The position numbers were made by a program, and so were the translations under genes. DNA of 13,058 nt from NCBI GenBank assembly GCA_013202335.1, contig JABMQR010000116.1:1-13058 (forward strand), read 5' to 3'. Below the pieces are notes generated by a model. The model was given only the letters and a program-made list of their open reading frames with translations. It was not told the DNA's origin and did no database searches. This stretch comes from Bacteroidota bacterium. Its GTDB lineage: Bacteria; Spirochaetota; Spirochaetia; JABMQR01. Positions 1 through 6,343 of this stretch are shown here, in pieces (the stretch's first letter is position 1; each line of letters opens with the position of its first letter).

Positions 1-2
1 CA

Positions 3-113
3 ATAGAGGAAGAAAGTAAAGAAAAACAGAACATAACAGGACAATATAAATATTATAAACAATCAAAGAATCTACAATACAAGCTTTCGGATAGGCAATT
101 TAAGAAATTTTAG
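3..113 (+). CDS. C-terminal end of an unidentified protein (partial)
   Basis: An open frame runs from the left edge of the window to a TAG stop at 111-113, giving 36 residues ending in LSDRQFKKF. It is lysine- and glutamine-rich and encoded in AT-rich DNA. The start would lie outside the window. I do not recognise the product. The frame is short, so it may be chance, but it is on the same strand and of the same composition as the truncated frame at 541-1050. The two could be parts of one locus separated by the hydrolase fragment between them. Confidence 0.25.
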   Translation: MEEESKEKQNITGQYKYYKQSKNLQYKLSDRQFKKF

Positions 114-125
114 TCTTTGCAACTC

Positions 126-539
126 CTAAAGACGGGAGAAAGCCTTACTCTCAAAATCCATTTTTTCATCATTCCACATATGCGAAAAAAGCTTTTCCTC
201 ATCATTCCAGAGAAGTTTTCGAAATCCTTCTATCTGTTTGACGGCCTCATCAAAATGTCCTGTCAATGCAAGGGCCGGCGGGGCCATGTAGTAAGAATCC
301 ACCATAACGATTTTTTTACCCGGCCAGTGGTAAATAATTCCATCAGCATTTTTAGGTGCTTTAAACAGTAGGAAGTCAATATTTTTTTCCAATGCCTGTG
401 TGAAACGATTATCCCCTGTAATAGTGGCAGCGTATAACATGGATTCCGCATTAGATGTAGGATCTGTAATGGCTTCATTCGGTTCCATCAAGGCGAGTCT
501 TCCATCTGCACCCTGTCTCAACATAGCGGCTGTAGCCAT
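126..539 (-). pseudogene. Fragment of a GH88/GH105-type unsaturated glycuronyl hydrolase
   Basis: The 137-residue frame reads like the middle of a six-hairpin (alpha/alpha)6 glycoside hydrolase of the family 88/105 type, which removes unsaturated uronic acid residues from pectin or glycosaminoglycan fragments. The clearest stretch is around residues 75-95, containing MVDSYYMAPPALALTG, followed by a helix and HMWNDEKMDF. Full-length members have about 350-400 residues. Here the family-like sequence breaks off after KAF (about position 138), where members normally continue with a WGVGNG-like segment, and a TAG follows three codons later. The other end stops near 540, where the AT-rich plus-strand frame begins. 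With both ends missing it should have no activity. Family assignment is from motif memory; the fragment status is quite clear. Confidence 0.7.
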
Positions 540-540
540 C

Positions 541-1050
541 AGAACAACTAAATCACTATTAAATCTTAATGACTTCTCTTTAAATAATAATATTTATATC
601 AGTGAAGGGAGAAGATCTATACAAAACATTTTTCCTTTTGAAGATAACATTATTATTGTCGAGAATAATTTAATGGAAGTGAAGCCTGAAGGAGGGGTTT
701 ATGATGGGAAATTGAGACCTAAAATCACATGTGTAAATTCTGATGACTTTACAATTACTGATGAAATATATCTGTATGAGAGAGACACAAATCAAACAAT
801 CTGGGCATCATTTAAAGAAGATGAAAATAATATTATATTAGTAACTTCAAAATATCTAGATAAAAAGGGGAATAGGACTTTTATAAGATATAATATCAAG
901 AATAAGTCAATAGAGCAAATCAATACCGATGCCTTGGATGATGTAATTTGGAGCTGGAATGGACATTATGTCTTTGATGACAAAGTAGCATTTGTTAAAT
1001 ATAATGATGCTGATATTGATATCATCGTATTGAAGCTAAAAACTTATTAA
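541..1050 (+). pseudogene. C-terminal remnant of an unknown AT-rich gene
   Basis: The frame is open from an ATG at 400, but 400-540 is antisense to the hydrolase fragment, so only about 170 codons from 541 to the TAA at 1048-1050 look native. The sequence is rich in Asn, Ile, Asp and Lys, with alternating hydrophobic strands (for example NIIIVENNLMEV and HYVFDDKVAFVKY). This suggests a beta-rich, possibly propeller-like or exported protein. I do not recognise a family. No ribosome-binding site plus start codon is evident at the junction, so the 5' part was probably lost when the hydrolase fragment arrived. Alternatively it is expressed as a chimera from the ATG at 400. Confidence 0.45.
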
Positions 1051-1167
1051 ATTTTATATAAGACAAATATAATTATTTACTAAAACAATAGTACTATGAA
1101 TTATTCAAACTAATGGAAAACATTCTATTTAAGTAATTTTCAAGGTTTAAAATTCTAAGGAGTCAAT

Positions 1168-1764
1168 ATGAAACGTATTTTACTTGTATGTTTAATTCTC
1201 GTTTGTCACTTTGCACTGTATAGTGAAAATACAAAAGCTAATTTAAGTATGAATGATCCAACCTTAGATGTTTCATTTGCCACATACATAGATATAAAAG
1301 GTTTTCGTTACATGTATGGTCCAAGGCCTGAAGGATACATTCCAGAACTTAACAGACTAGGAATTAACCTTCTTTTTACGAATAATATTGGAAATGACTT
1401 TAAAATCTATTATGGTTTTGAGGCCGGAGTTTCAAACACTTTGGTGGGTTTCCCTGTGTATATAAATACAGGATTTTCAAAGGAATTTTATATTATAGAT
1501 TCTTTCAGTATTGAGCCATTGATTTTGGCATATGCTGGAGTAGGCTTTCGGTTTTATGCAGTTTTTCCACCGGGCTCCAATGCCAAACCCGTGGATGTAG
1601 TTGGAGCCAAAATTTTAGTTAAAATAAATTGGGATGTTCTGGATAATTTCAGATTGTTTTCTAATCTAGGTATTGATCTAAGTTATTACAATCTAGGTCT
1701 TTTTGAAGATTATTACGGAAAATTTGCAATTGGATTCCCTTTTCAAATTGGTTTTTCTTTCTGA
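1168..1764 (+). CDS. Small exported, probable outer-membrane beta-barrel protein
   Basis: The 198-residue protein starts with a type I signal peptide: MKR, then a hydrophobic core to about residue 17, with cleavage probably between residues 16 and 24. No lipobox is present at the two early Cys residues. The mature part is rich in aromatic and glycine residues with alternating short strands. It ends in GFPFQIGFSF, a terminal aromatic strand like the recognition signal of outer-membrane barrels. The start is supported by GGAG at about 1158-1161, six bases before the ATG. The length suits an 8-strand barrel. It stands alone: 117 AT-rich bases separate it from the upstream remnant and the next gene is convergent. 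The specific family and ligand are unknown; a periplasmic beta-protein is an alternative. Confidence 0.65.
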   Translation: MKRILLVCLILVCHFALYSENTKANLSMNDPTLDVSFATYIDIKGFRYMYGPRPEGYIPELNRLGINLLFTNNIGNDFKIYYGFEAGVSNTLVGFPVYINTGFSKEFYIIDSFSIEPLILAYAGVGFRFYAVFPPGSNAKPVDVVGAKILVKINWDVLDNFRLFSNLGIDLSYYNLGLFEDYYGKFAIGFPFQIGFSF

Positions 1765-1824
1765 CATGCTCCCAAGAAATAATACCTCTAGAGAATGGTG
1801 TTTTCCTAAAATGTATTAATATAA

Positions 1825-1875
1825 GGGACATACCCCATCTCTCTTGTAAATGTGTACTTTTATGGGAAACGTACC
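1825..1875. repeat. REP-like GGGAC/TACC palindromic motifs
   Basis: Between two convergent genes lie GGGACATACCCC (1825-1836) and GGGAAACGTACC (1864-1875). CCCAT and ATGGG arms between them could form an imperfect hairpin with the outer bases. A related string, GGGTACCTCCGTCCCC, occurs at 12763-12778 in the opposite sense. Such GGGAC...TACCC strings resemble REP sequences associated with RAYT transposases, but no such transposase is present here and the match is only by eye. Confidence 0.25.
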
Positions 1876-1886
1876 GGGTAACGCAA

Positions 1887-2810
1887 TTATTTCTCTTTAG
1901 CCCGCTTATCATTTATGAGAAGCAGATGCTCTTCGGTAAGTTCCTGCACATCATGCTCTTTGGCCCATTTCACGCAGCCCTGAAGCGCCATATTGAGGAA
2001 AATCCTGGGAACTTTCACCAGATTTTCACAGGCTTCGTCGCTGAAATGGATATCCGGGTCGACCCGATCGGCTGCATAACGGACAGCGGTAATATCAAGC
2101 TCCTTCCCGGCAGGAATCGGCTGTGAGACAGGTCTTGGGAATTTTGTATACCAGAAACTTTTACTGTCACGGTATCCGTAATCTACCGGAATTTTAGGGA
2201 AGCTGCGGGCTTTCATGCCGTGGATAATGGGTTTTTTGTAGCGATCCTTCATAAGAATTTTATCGATTCTCAAAATAAAATGAGCACCATATTCACTGGT
2301 TATACCATTGAAATTTCGATAAGGGCCGCTGTAGCCCTCCACCTGCCCGGGTTTGTCCTCATGGGCCGCTTCAAGGGAGCTGTCCCAGGTACATTCAAAG
2401 ACCTGAAACGCCTCGGCAAGAACCTGAGGACGCTGAATTTGCAGGTTTTCTCTCTGCGTTTGCCCATCCTCCAGCGTAAAGGCCAGTTTCGACATTTTCT
2501 CTTTCGATGTTTCTCCCGGGAAACCCAACCGTACTGTTTCCTTAAAGTATTTTCGTTTGTGGGTCAGGAAGTTCAATGCTGCCGTTCCGCTTCTTAATAT
2601 GTTCTGGGCCGTATTTGAGTTATTTCGGCATTCAAGCAGCATAGCATAGTACTCTTTCCCGGCAATATAGTAGGGAAAACATAATGAATAGGCTCCCAGA
2701 GTAGTATCACCATCTTCATCCAATGTGGAGATTAATATGGTCGGCATGGGAAAAAAACTTGATGTTTGATAAAAATTATCGACGATTCGCAGATCGGAAA
2801 AACTTGACAT
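1887..2810 (-). CDS. Flavin reductase-like FMN-binding split-barrel protein
   Basis: The 307-residue protein opens with a flavin reductase-like split barrel. FPMPTILISTLDEDG and LGAYSLCFP (residues about 19-45) match the usual opening strands, followed by the NTAQNI and TAALNF segment typical of proteins binding FMN or reducing it with NAD(P)H. Residues about 150-240 are an insertion or second half I do not recognise. The last 55 or so residues (FSDEACENLVKVPRIF through LTEEHLLLIND) look like the small helical domain found at the C-terminus of protochlorophyllide reductase subunits (PCP_red type). The ATG at 2810 is preceded by AGGGG six bases upstream. It is probably cytoplasmic. No partner gene is adjacent; it converges with the barrel gene and diverges from the hip operon. 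The substrate cannot be stated. Confidence 0.75.
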   Translation of the reverse strand: MSSFSDLRIVDNFYQTSSFFPMPTILISTLDEDGDTTLGAYSLCFPYYIAGKEYYAMLLECRNNSNTAQNILRSGTAALNFLTHKRKYFKETVRLGFPGETSKEKMSKLAFTLEDGQTQRENLQIQRPQVLAEAFQVFECTWDSSLEAAHEDKPGQVEGYSGPYRNFNGITSEYGAHFILRIDKILMKDRYKKPIIHGMKARSFPKIPVDYGYRDSKSFWYTKFPRPVSQPIPAGKELDITAVRYAADRVDPDIHFSDEACENLVKVPRIFLNMALQGCVKWAKEHDVQELTEEHLLLINDKRAKEK

Positions 2811-2941
2811 ATTAACCCCTTAAACACTCTGTAAAATAATTGATTCAGCATACAACAAATCTATGCATTTCAACAACAGGAATAGCAAATATAGGAATAA
2901 TGCATTGCGATCTTTCAAAAGCAGCATAGGAAGCTATCAGA

Positions 2942-2963
2942 AAGTGTAAGATACCATACACTT
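2942..2963. promoter_or_regulatory. Inverted repeat in the flavin reductase/hipB intergenic region
   Basis: AAGTGTA and TACACTT form perfect 7-base arms around an 8-base spacer. There is no T-run on either side, so a terminator is unlikely; it could be an operator. It sits about 130 bases upstream of the flavin reductase start, in a gap of about 310 bases that otherwise holds only the hip operators. Confidence 0.3.
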
Positions 2964-2973
2964 ATAGCGAAAA

Positions 2974-2989
2974 GACTGTTATGGCGGTA
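2974..2989. promoter_or_regulatory. hip operator-like site 1 (distal, degenerate)
   Basis: GACTGT-TATG-GCGGTA has the same layout as the two sites nearer hipB (TACTGC-N4-GCAGTA). The right half, ATGGCGGTAATTA (2981-2993), matches the inverse of the left half of site 2 at 12 of 13 positions, while its left half is degenerate. A distal auxiliary site for HipB is the natural reading; binding is inferred. Confidence 0.4.
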
Positions 2990-3041
2990 ATTAATTATGT
3001 TTATTTCAATAATCCAGGCTCATAAGTAAAGTTAACTCTAT

Positions 3042-3063
3042 AATTACTGCCATGCCGGTAATT
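3042..3063. promoter_or_regulatory. hip operator-like site 2 (22-bp palindrome)
   Basis: AATTACTGCC and GCCGGTAATT flank a central AT and pair at 8 of 10 positions. The site lies just upstream of the proposed -35 element. HipB-family antitoxins bind palindromes of this size as dimers and repress their own operon, so this is the best candidate for the main operator. Confidence 0.5.
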
Positions 3064-3087
3064 TTTTGCAAATATCCCTTTATCTTG

Positions 3088-3116
3088 TAGACTAATCAGT
3101 AAAACTGATATAGAAT
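3088..3116 (+). promoter_or_regulatory. Candidate hipBST promoter giving a leaderless hipB transcript
   Basis: TAGACT (3088-3093, 4 of 6 to the sigma-70 -35 box) is followed after 17 bases by TAGAAT (3111-3116, 5 of 6 to the -10 box). A transcript starting seven bases downstream would begin at or next to the hipB ATG at 3123. This fits the absence of a Shine-Dalgarno sequence there. A weaker alternative pairs TTGCAA (3066-3071) with TAGACT used as a -10. Prediction only. Confidence 0.35.
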
Positions 3117-3131
3117 ACTGCTATGGCAGTA
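3116..3131. promoter_or_regulatory. hip operator-like site 3 overlapping the hipB start
   Basis: TACTGC-TATG-GCAGTA is a perfect palindrome with 6-base arms. It shares one base with the end of the candidate -10 box and contains the hipB start codon. A bound HipB dimer here would block transcription initiation. Since the DNA also encodes the first three residues of HipB, operator and coding constraint coincide. Confidence 0.5.
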
Positions 3132-3359
3132 AATATTGGTAAATTAATTAGAAGACATCGAAAAAAGGCTGGTATCACCCAGAAGGAACTCGCTGATTTA
3201 GCAGGAGTCGGCAAGACTACTGTTTTTGATGTTGAAAATAACAAACAGACGGTACGCTTTGAGAATATCATGCGGTTGCTCGCAGTTCTAAATATCAAAT
3301 TAACTGCGGCAAGCCCCTTTGGATACTCTGAGGAAATTGATATCTCAATCAACAAGTAA
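3123..3359 (+). CDS. hipB: HipB-like XRE-family antitoxin and autorepressor
   Basis: The 78-residue protein is a single Cro/C1-type helix-turn-helix domain. Residues 18-40 (ITQKELADLAGVG, then KTTVFDVENN) form the HTH, with the conserved GITQKELA start. HipB-family proteins dimerise, bind operator palindromes and repress the operon; in tripartite systems HipB also boosts neutralisation by HipS. No Shine-Dalgarno precedes the ATG at 3123. Three operator-like palindromes lie at 2974-2989, 3042-3063 and 3116-3131. The stop at 3357-3359 is 46 bases before the chosen hipS start. The C-terminal tail after residue 62 is short, about as in E. coli HipB, and of unknown role here. Confidence 0.85.
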   Translation: MAVNIGKLIRRHRKKAGITQKELADLAGVGKTTVFDVENNKQTVRFENIMRLLAVLNIKLTAASPFGYSEEIDISINK

Positions 3360-3405
3360 CGGCTTTCAGTCTTCAATTATGGAAGGTGAAAATGATGGAG
3401 GATCT

Positions 3406-3726
3406 ATGCGGTGTTTAGCAGTTTGGGTAAGTGGTATCCCGGCAGGAACTCTTGATGAACTCGATAGAGGTAAAGTGTATCAATTTACCTACAATCCTGC
3501 CTATACAGGCCCATCGGTATCATTGACTATGCCTATTTCTGATACCCCCTATCAGTTCACGCAGTTTCCACCATTTTTCGAAGGACTTCTCCCGGAAGGA
3601 ATCCAGCTTGAAGCACTGCTGCGTGCCAGGAAAATTGACCGGGACGATCTCTTCTCCCAGTTAGCTGCAGTCGGTGCTGATATGGTGGGAGCGGTTACGG
3701 TAACAGTCGAGGATCCGAAATCATGA
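3406..3726 (+). CDS. hipS: HipS-like small antitoxin, detached HipA N-terminal domain
   Basis: The 106-residue protein corresponds to the N-subdomain 1 of HipA kinases. It begins AVWVSGIPAGTLDEL, then TYNPAY and SLTMPI, and carries the hallmark FFEGLLPEG at residues 57-65. In the E. coli HipBST system this detached domain, not HipB, is the main inhibitor of the kinase. The start at 3406 is chosen because GGAGG lies at 3397-3401, five bases upstream. An in-frame ATG at 3379 lacks a comparable site, and an earlier one at 3319 lies inside hipB. The stop overlaps the hipT start in an ATGA junction, so hipS and hipT are translationally coupled. Its only Trp is residue 7. Confidence 0.82.
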   Translation: MRCLAVWVSGIPAGTLDELDRGKVYQFTYNPAYTGPSVSLTMPISDTPYQFTQFPPFFEGLLPEGIQLEALLRARKIDRDDLFSQLAAVGADMVGAVTVTVEDPKS

Positions 3727-4655
3727 AACGCTGCCCCATTACCTATGAACCAATTCCCGCAGACAGGGAGTTCTCTGAAAAAGGAGTGCGGTTATTATCC
3801 CGACAGGTACCAACTATCAATCCATTCCCCTACTCAATGGAGGAGCAGCTGACGCTTGCAAGGAGTATGGCAGCAAAGCTGTCCATTCAGGGAGTTCAAC
3901 CTAAAATAAGTGCCCGTTTTAATGGGTCAACAGGTGATTTTATTCCCGCAGAGCGCGGTGGACGCTATATTCTAAAGCCCCAAAACCAGCTTTATCCCTA
4001 TCTGCCTGAAAATGAAGACCTCTCTATGCGACTGGCAACATCGGCTGGTTGCGAAACTCCCCTTCATGGATTAATTCGGGGAAGCGATTCGCGATTCATA
4101 TACTTCATCCGGCGTTTTGATCGGGCACCACTTGGCAGGAAATTGGCGGTAGAGGATTTCTCCCAGTTGGCCGGAATGTCGCGTGAAACTAAGTACAACT
4201 ACTCAATCGAGAAGATTATCGACTTGCTGGACAGGTATATGACTTTCCCCCAAATTGAGAAAGCAAAATTTTTCCGGCTGGTTCTTGTCAATTTTCTTCT
4301 GGGAAATGAGGATGCCCACTTAAAAAACTTCTCAGTCATCACCCTAAACGGTAAGCACGAACTCTCACCCTGCTATGATATTGTCAACTCTACACTGGCT
4401 TTGGGGGACGGAGGTGCTGAAGAATCTGCCCTGCCCCTACGAGGGAAAAAGCGGCGCTTTAAAAAAGATGATTTTTTTGTCTATCTGGGAATGGAACGGC
4501 TGGGTTTACCCGAGCGGGTAATAGATGCTATTCGAGACGATTTAGTGAAAGTGCAGCCAGGATGGAGGAAGTTGATAACAGGGAGTTTCCTGCCGGAGAA
4601 TTTACGAGAGGGATTTCAGAAGATTGTTAATGAGCGGGTCACGAGAGTGTTGTGA
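3723..4655 (+). CDS. hipT: HipT-like serine/threonine kinase toxin, split HipA C-terminal part
   Basis: The 310-residue protein is a HipA-type kinase lacking the N-terminal subdomain supplied by HipS. Visible elements: the Gly-rich loop SIQGVQPKIS (54-63); ATP-binding Lys85 in YILKP; RRFDR (130-134); the catalytic loop GNEDAHLKN with Asp197, His199 and Asn202; and the Mg-binding Asp219 in CYDIVNS. All residues expected for activity are present. E. coli HipA phosphorylates glutamyl-tRNA synthetase and E. coli HipT phosphorylates tryptophanyl-tRNA synthetase; the target here is not predictable. The loop has Ser-Ile-Gln where the E. coli HipT loop has two serines (Ser-Ile-Ser), leaving one autophosphorylation candidate, Ser54. 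The ATG overlaps the hipS stop, and GAGGA lies about 8 bases upstream. It is one of the shorter HipA-like kinases, as expected of the split type. Confidence 0.87.
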   Translation: MKRCPITYEPIPADREFSEKGVRLLSRQVPTINPFPYSMEEQLTLARSMAAKLSIQGVQPKISARFNGSTGDFIPAERGGRYILKPQNQLYPYLPENEDLSMRLATSAGCETPLHGLIRGSDSRFIYFIRRFDRAPLGRKLAVEDFSQLAGMSRETKYNYSIEKIIDLLDRYMTFPQIEKAKFFRLVLVNFLLGNEDAHLKNFSVITLNGKHELSPCYDIVNSTLALGDGGAEESALPLRGKKRRFKKDDFFVYLGMERLGLPERVIDAIRDDLVKVQPGWRKLITGSFLPENLREGFQKIVNERVTRVL

Positions 4656-4823
4656 GGGAGAGCAGAAGATGTCTGATTTCAAAAACTCTTCCGATCCCGT
4701 CATGCTGATTATCTCGGCCGGTTGACAACTATTTGCATCTTCCCGGGCAAAACCGGGAACTATAGCTCCCGGAACCAACAGCAGCAGAATAATTTTTTTA
4801 TGACTTATCCTACCCTTTTGCAA
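4602..4823 (-). other. Signal-peptide-like open frame, doubtful gene remnant
   Basis: A minus-strand frame starting at a TTG (4823) encodes SHKKIILLLLVPGAIVPGFA, a plausible signal peptide, then about 45 residues with no recognisable motif. It overlaps the last 54 bases of hipT. The frame stays open upstream of the TTG without a good start or ribosome-binding site. It may be the decayed 5' end of an exported protein gene, or chance, as the VPG repeat is encoded by the palindromic DNA at 4740-4772. Confidence 0.2.
4740..4772. repeat. Two mutually exclusive hairpins downstream of hipT
   Basis: TTCCCGG (4740-4746) pairs with CCGGGAA (4753-4759) around a 6-base loop. The same CCGGGA (4753-4758) can instead pair with TCCCGG (4767-4772). 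A T7 run follows only about 20 bases later (4793-4799), so it is not a standard terminator, though it could stall or stabilise the hipBST mRNA end. The rest of the 285-base gap to the fic gene shows nothing else clear. Confidence 0.35.
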
Positions 4824-4940
4824 CCAGTTCCTGTATTCTGAATCCGGCTCATTTGGTCGACATCACAAAATCACTAATCTACTATTTTACGTGCTGCAAA
4901 CAACTAATACAACTCCCAACCCCAGAAATTGCACAAATCA

Positions 4941-6017
4941 TTACAAGGTGTCCAACCCCGAGGTTTCTGATTGATTTTTCACATAAGCGGTGTAGCGCCC
5001 TCTACCAATTTTACTAATTGATCCATCCTTAAGCATTTCTGCCAAAGTCCTTTCAATAGTTATTTCACTGATATCCGGACAAAACTGCGCTATCTCTCTC
5101 TTGGTCAGTTTTCCAGCTGTTGTGTTAAACATATGTCGAACACGATCCTGTTTTGAAAACTTACGATGATGCAGATGCAAAACCCGGTTTGAAAACTCAT
5201 TATAAGATTTTATAAGAATACTGAGAAAGTACGATACAAATGGTTCGCAATGCACATTCCCCTGATACCAATCATTCGAACCAATCTTTAATGTATCGTA
5301 GTAACTCACTTTTGTATTTTCAATCAATTTCTCTATACTGATATACTTACCGACGATAAATCCCGATCGATAAAGAATTAACAATGTAAGTAACCGGCTC
5401 ATTCTACCATTACCATCATGAAATGGATGAATGCAGAGAAAATCCAGAATAAACAAAGCTCCCAGGAGAAGAGGATCATGTTCCTGCCGCGAGACAGCTT
5501 CTGAAAAAGCTGTGCACAAACTTTCTACAGCCTCTGGAGTTTCACTGGCAGGAACCGGCTGAAATCGGATAGAGGAATTCCCCTGTCCATCAATTTTCTC
5601 AATAATGTTGTCAGTTGTTTTCCATCTTCCAGCAATTGAAGTATCTGTATAGCTATACAGGTCTCGGTGTAATTGAAGAATATAATTGGGTGTGATGGGG
5701 ATATAGTCATAGTTTTCATGAATTGTCTTCAATACATCCCTATAACCTGCAATCTCATATTCAGATCTGTTCATTGGTTGACTTTTCTCAAGAACTATAT
5801 CTTTCAACCGTTTCTCGGAAGTACCAATTCCTTCTATTCTATTGGAAGCACCCGTACTTTGCACTTTAGCAACTTCAAGAAGGGCGGTGAGAATGTCTGA
5901 ATCAGCTTCTATATAGAGTTCCTGCTTCCCTTTATACTCATGGATTAATGAAAGCTGTTTAACAATTGCAGGGCTAAGTAATTTCTTTGGGAAATGTATA
6001 TAGTCAAATTCATGCAT
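4941..6017 (-). CDS. Class II Fic-domain AMP-transferase with C-terminal winged helix
   Basis: The 358-residue protein has the complete Fic motif HPFHDGNGR (197-205), with catalytic His197, for transfer of AMP or another nucleotide moiety to target hydroxyls. Near the N-terminus SNRIEG (58-63) matches the inhibitory helix pattern (S/T)xxxE(G/N), so Glu62 should auto-inhibit in cis. This is the class II layout. A Fic_N-like helical region precedes the Fic core, and residues about 290-348 (LTKREIAQFCPDISEITIERTLAEML) form a winged helix. The ATG at 6017 is preferred because GGAG lies seven bases upstream; a TTG at 6044 would add nine residues. It is a monocistronic gene, divergent from the SEC-C gene. 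Similar stand-alone proteins are often annotated as Fic or DOC family; the substrate is unknown. Confidence 0.9.
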   Translation of the reverse strand: MHEFDYIHFPKKLLSPAIVKQLSLIHEYKGKQELYIEADSDILTALLEVAKVQSTGASNRIEGIGTSEKRLKDIVLEKSQPMNRSEYEIAGYRDVLKTIHENYDYIPITPNYILQLHRDLYSYTDTSIAGRWKTTDNIIEKIDGQGNSSIRFQPVPASETPEAVESLCTAFSEAVSRQEHDPLLLGALFILDFLCIHPFHDGNGRMSRLLTLLILYRSGFIVGKYISIEKLIENTKVSYYDTLKIGSNDWYQGNVHCEPFVSYFLSILIKSYNEFSNRVLHLHHRKFSKQDRVRHMFNTTAGKLTKREIAQFCPDISEITIERTLAEMLKDGSISKIGRGRYTAYVKNQSETSGLDTL

Positions 6018-6073
6018 TGCAAATCTCCAATTCAATTGCCTCAAAGTTGGAATAACTATATAATAATACCACC

Positions 6074-6107
6074 AAATGATGCAGTTGGAAAGAGAAATGA
6101 TGCAATT
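6074..6107. promoter_or_regulatory. Tandem 13-bp direct repeat upstream of fic
   Basis: AAATGATGCAGTT (6074-6086) and AAATGATGCAATT (6095-6107) differ at one base and are offset by 21 bp, two helical turns. They lie 57-90 bases upstream of the fic ATG, beside an AT-rich stretch that could hold its -10 element. They are candidates for binding by a regulator, possibly the Fic protein's own winged helix. The rest of the 326-base fic/SEC-C gap is AT-rich, including a T8 run near 6290, without other clear structure. Confidence 0.35.
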
Positions 6108-6343
6108 ATAGGTTATTGTTACCCCACCCGCCTGCAGCAGCGTCTATATGCATACCATACCGCCATGTTGCAATTTTTTGGGAGTTAATAGATTGAAATT
6201 GAAGGAAATTCAAATCTCATCCATCTATGTATCTGTGATTTTTAGAAAATCTAAAGAAAATAACATCCAGTATAAAGAATTTAAAGCTTTTTTTTTCATC
6301 AAATTCAATTACAATATATTTACCAACAATAAAGAAGGTTTAT

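Noticed and set aside
2220..2597. Plus-strand frame of 125 residues opposite the flavin reductase gene.
   Set aside because: Shadow of a clearly conserved gene on the other strand, with no ribosome-binding site or motif.
3319..3405. Earlier starts for hipS at 3319 or 3379.
   Set aside because: 3319 lies inside hipB and 3379 lacks a good ribosome-binding site, while 3406 has GGAGG at ideal spacing and gives the usual HipS length.
6121..6134. ACCCCACCCGCCTG, identical to the start of the right DUF3427 copy (12956-12969), suggesting a third helicase-end remnant.
   Set aside because: Similarity stops at 14 bases on both sides; one such match within 13 kb is expected fairly often by chance.
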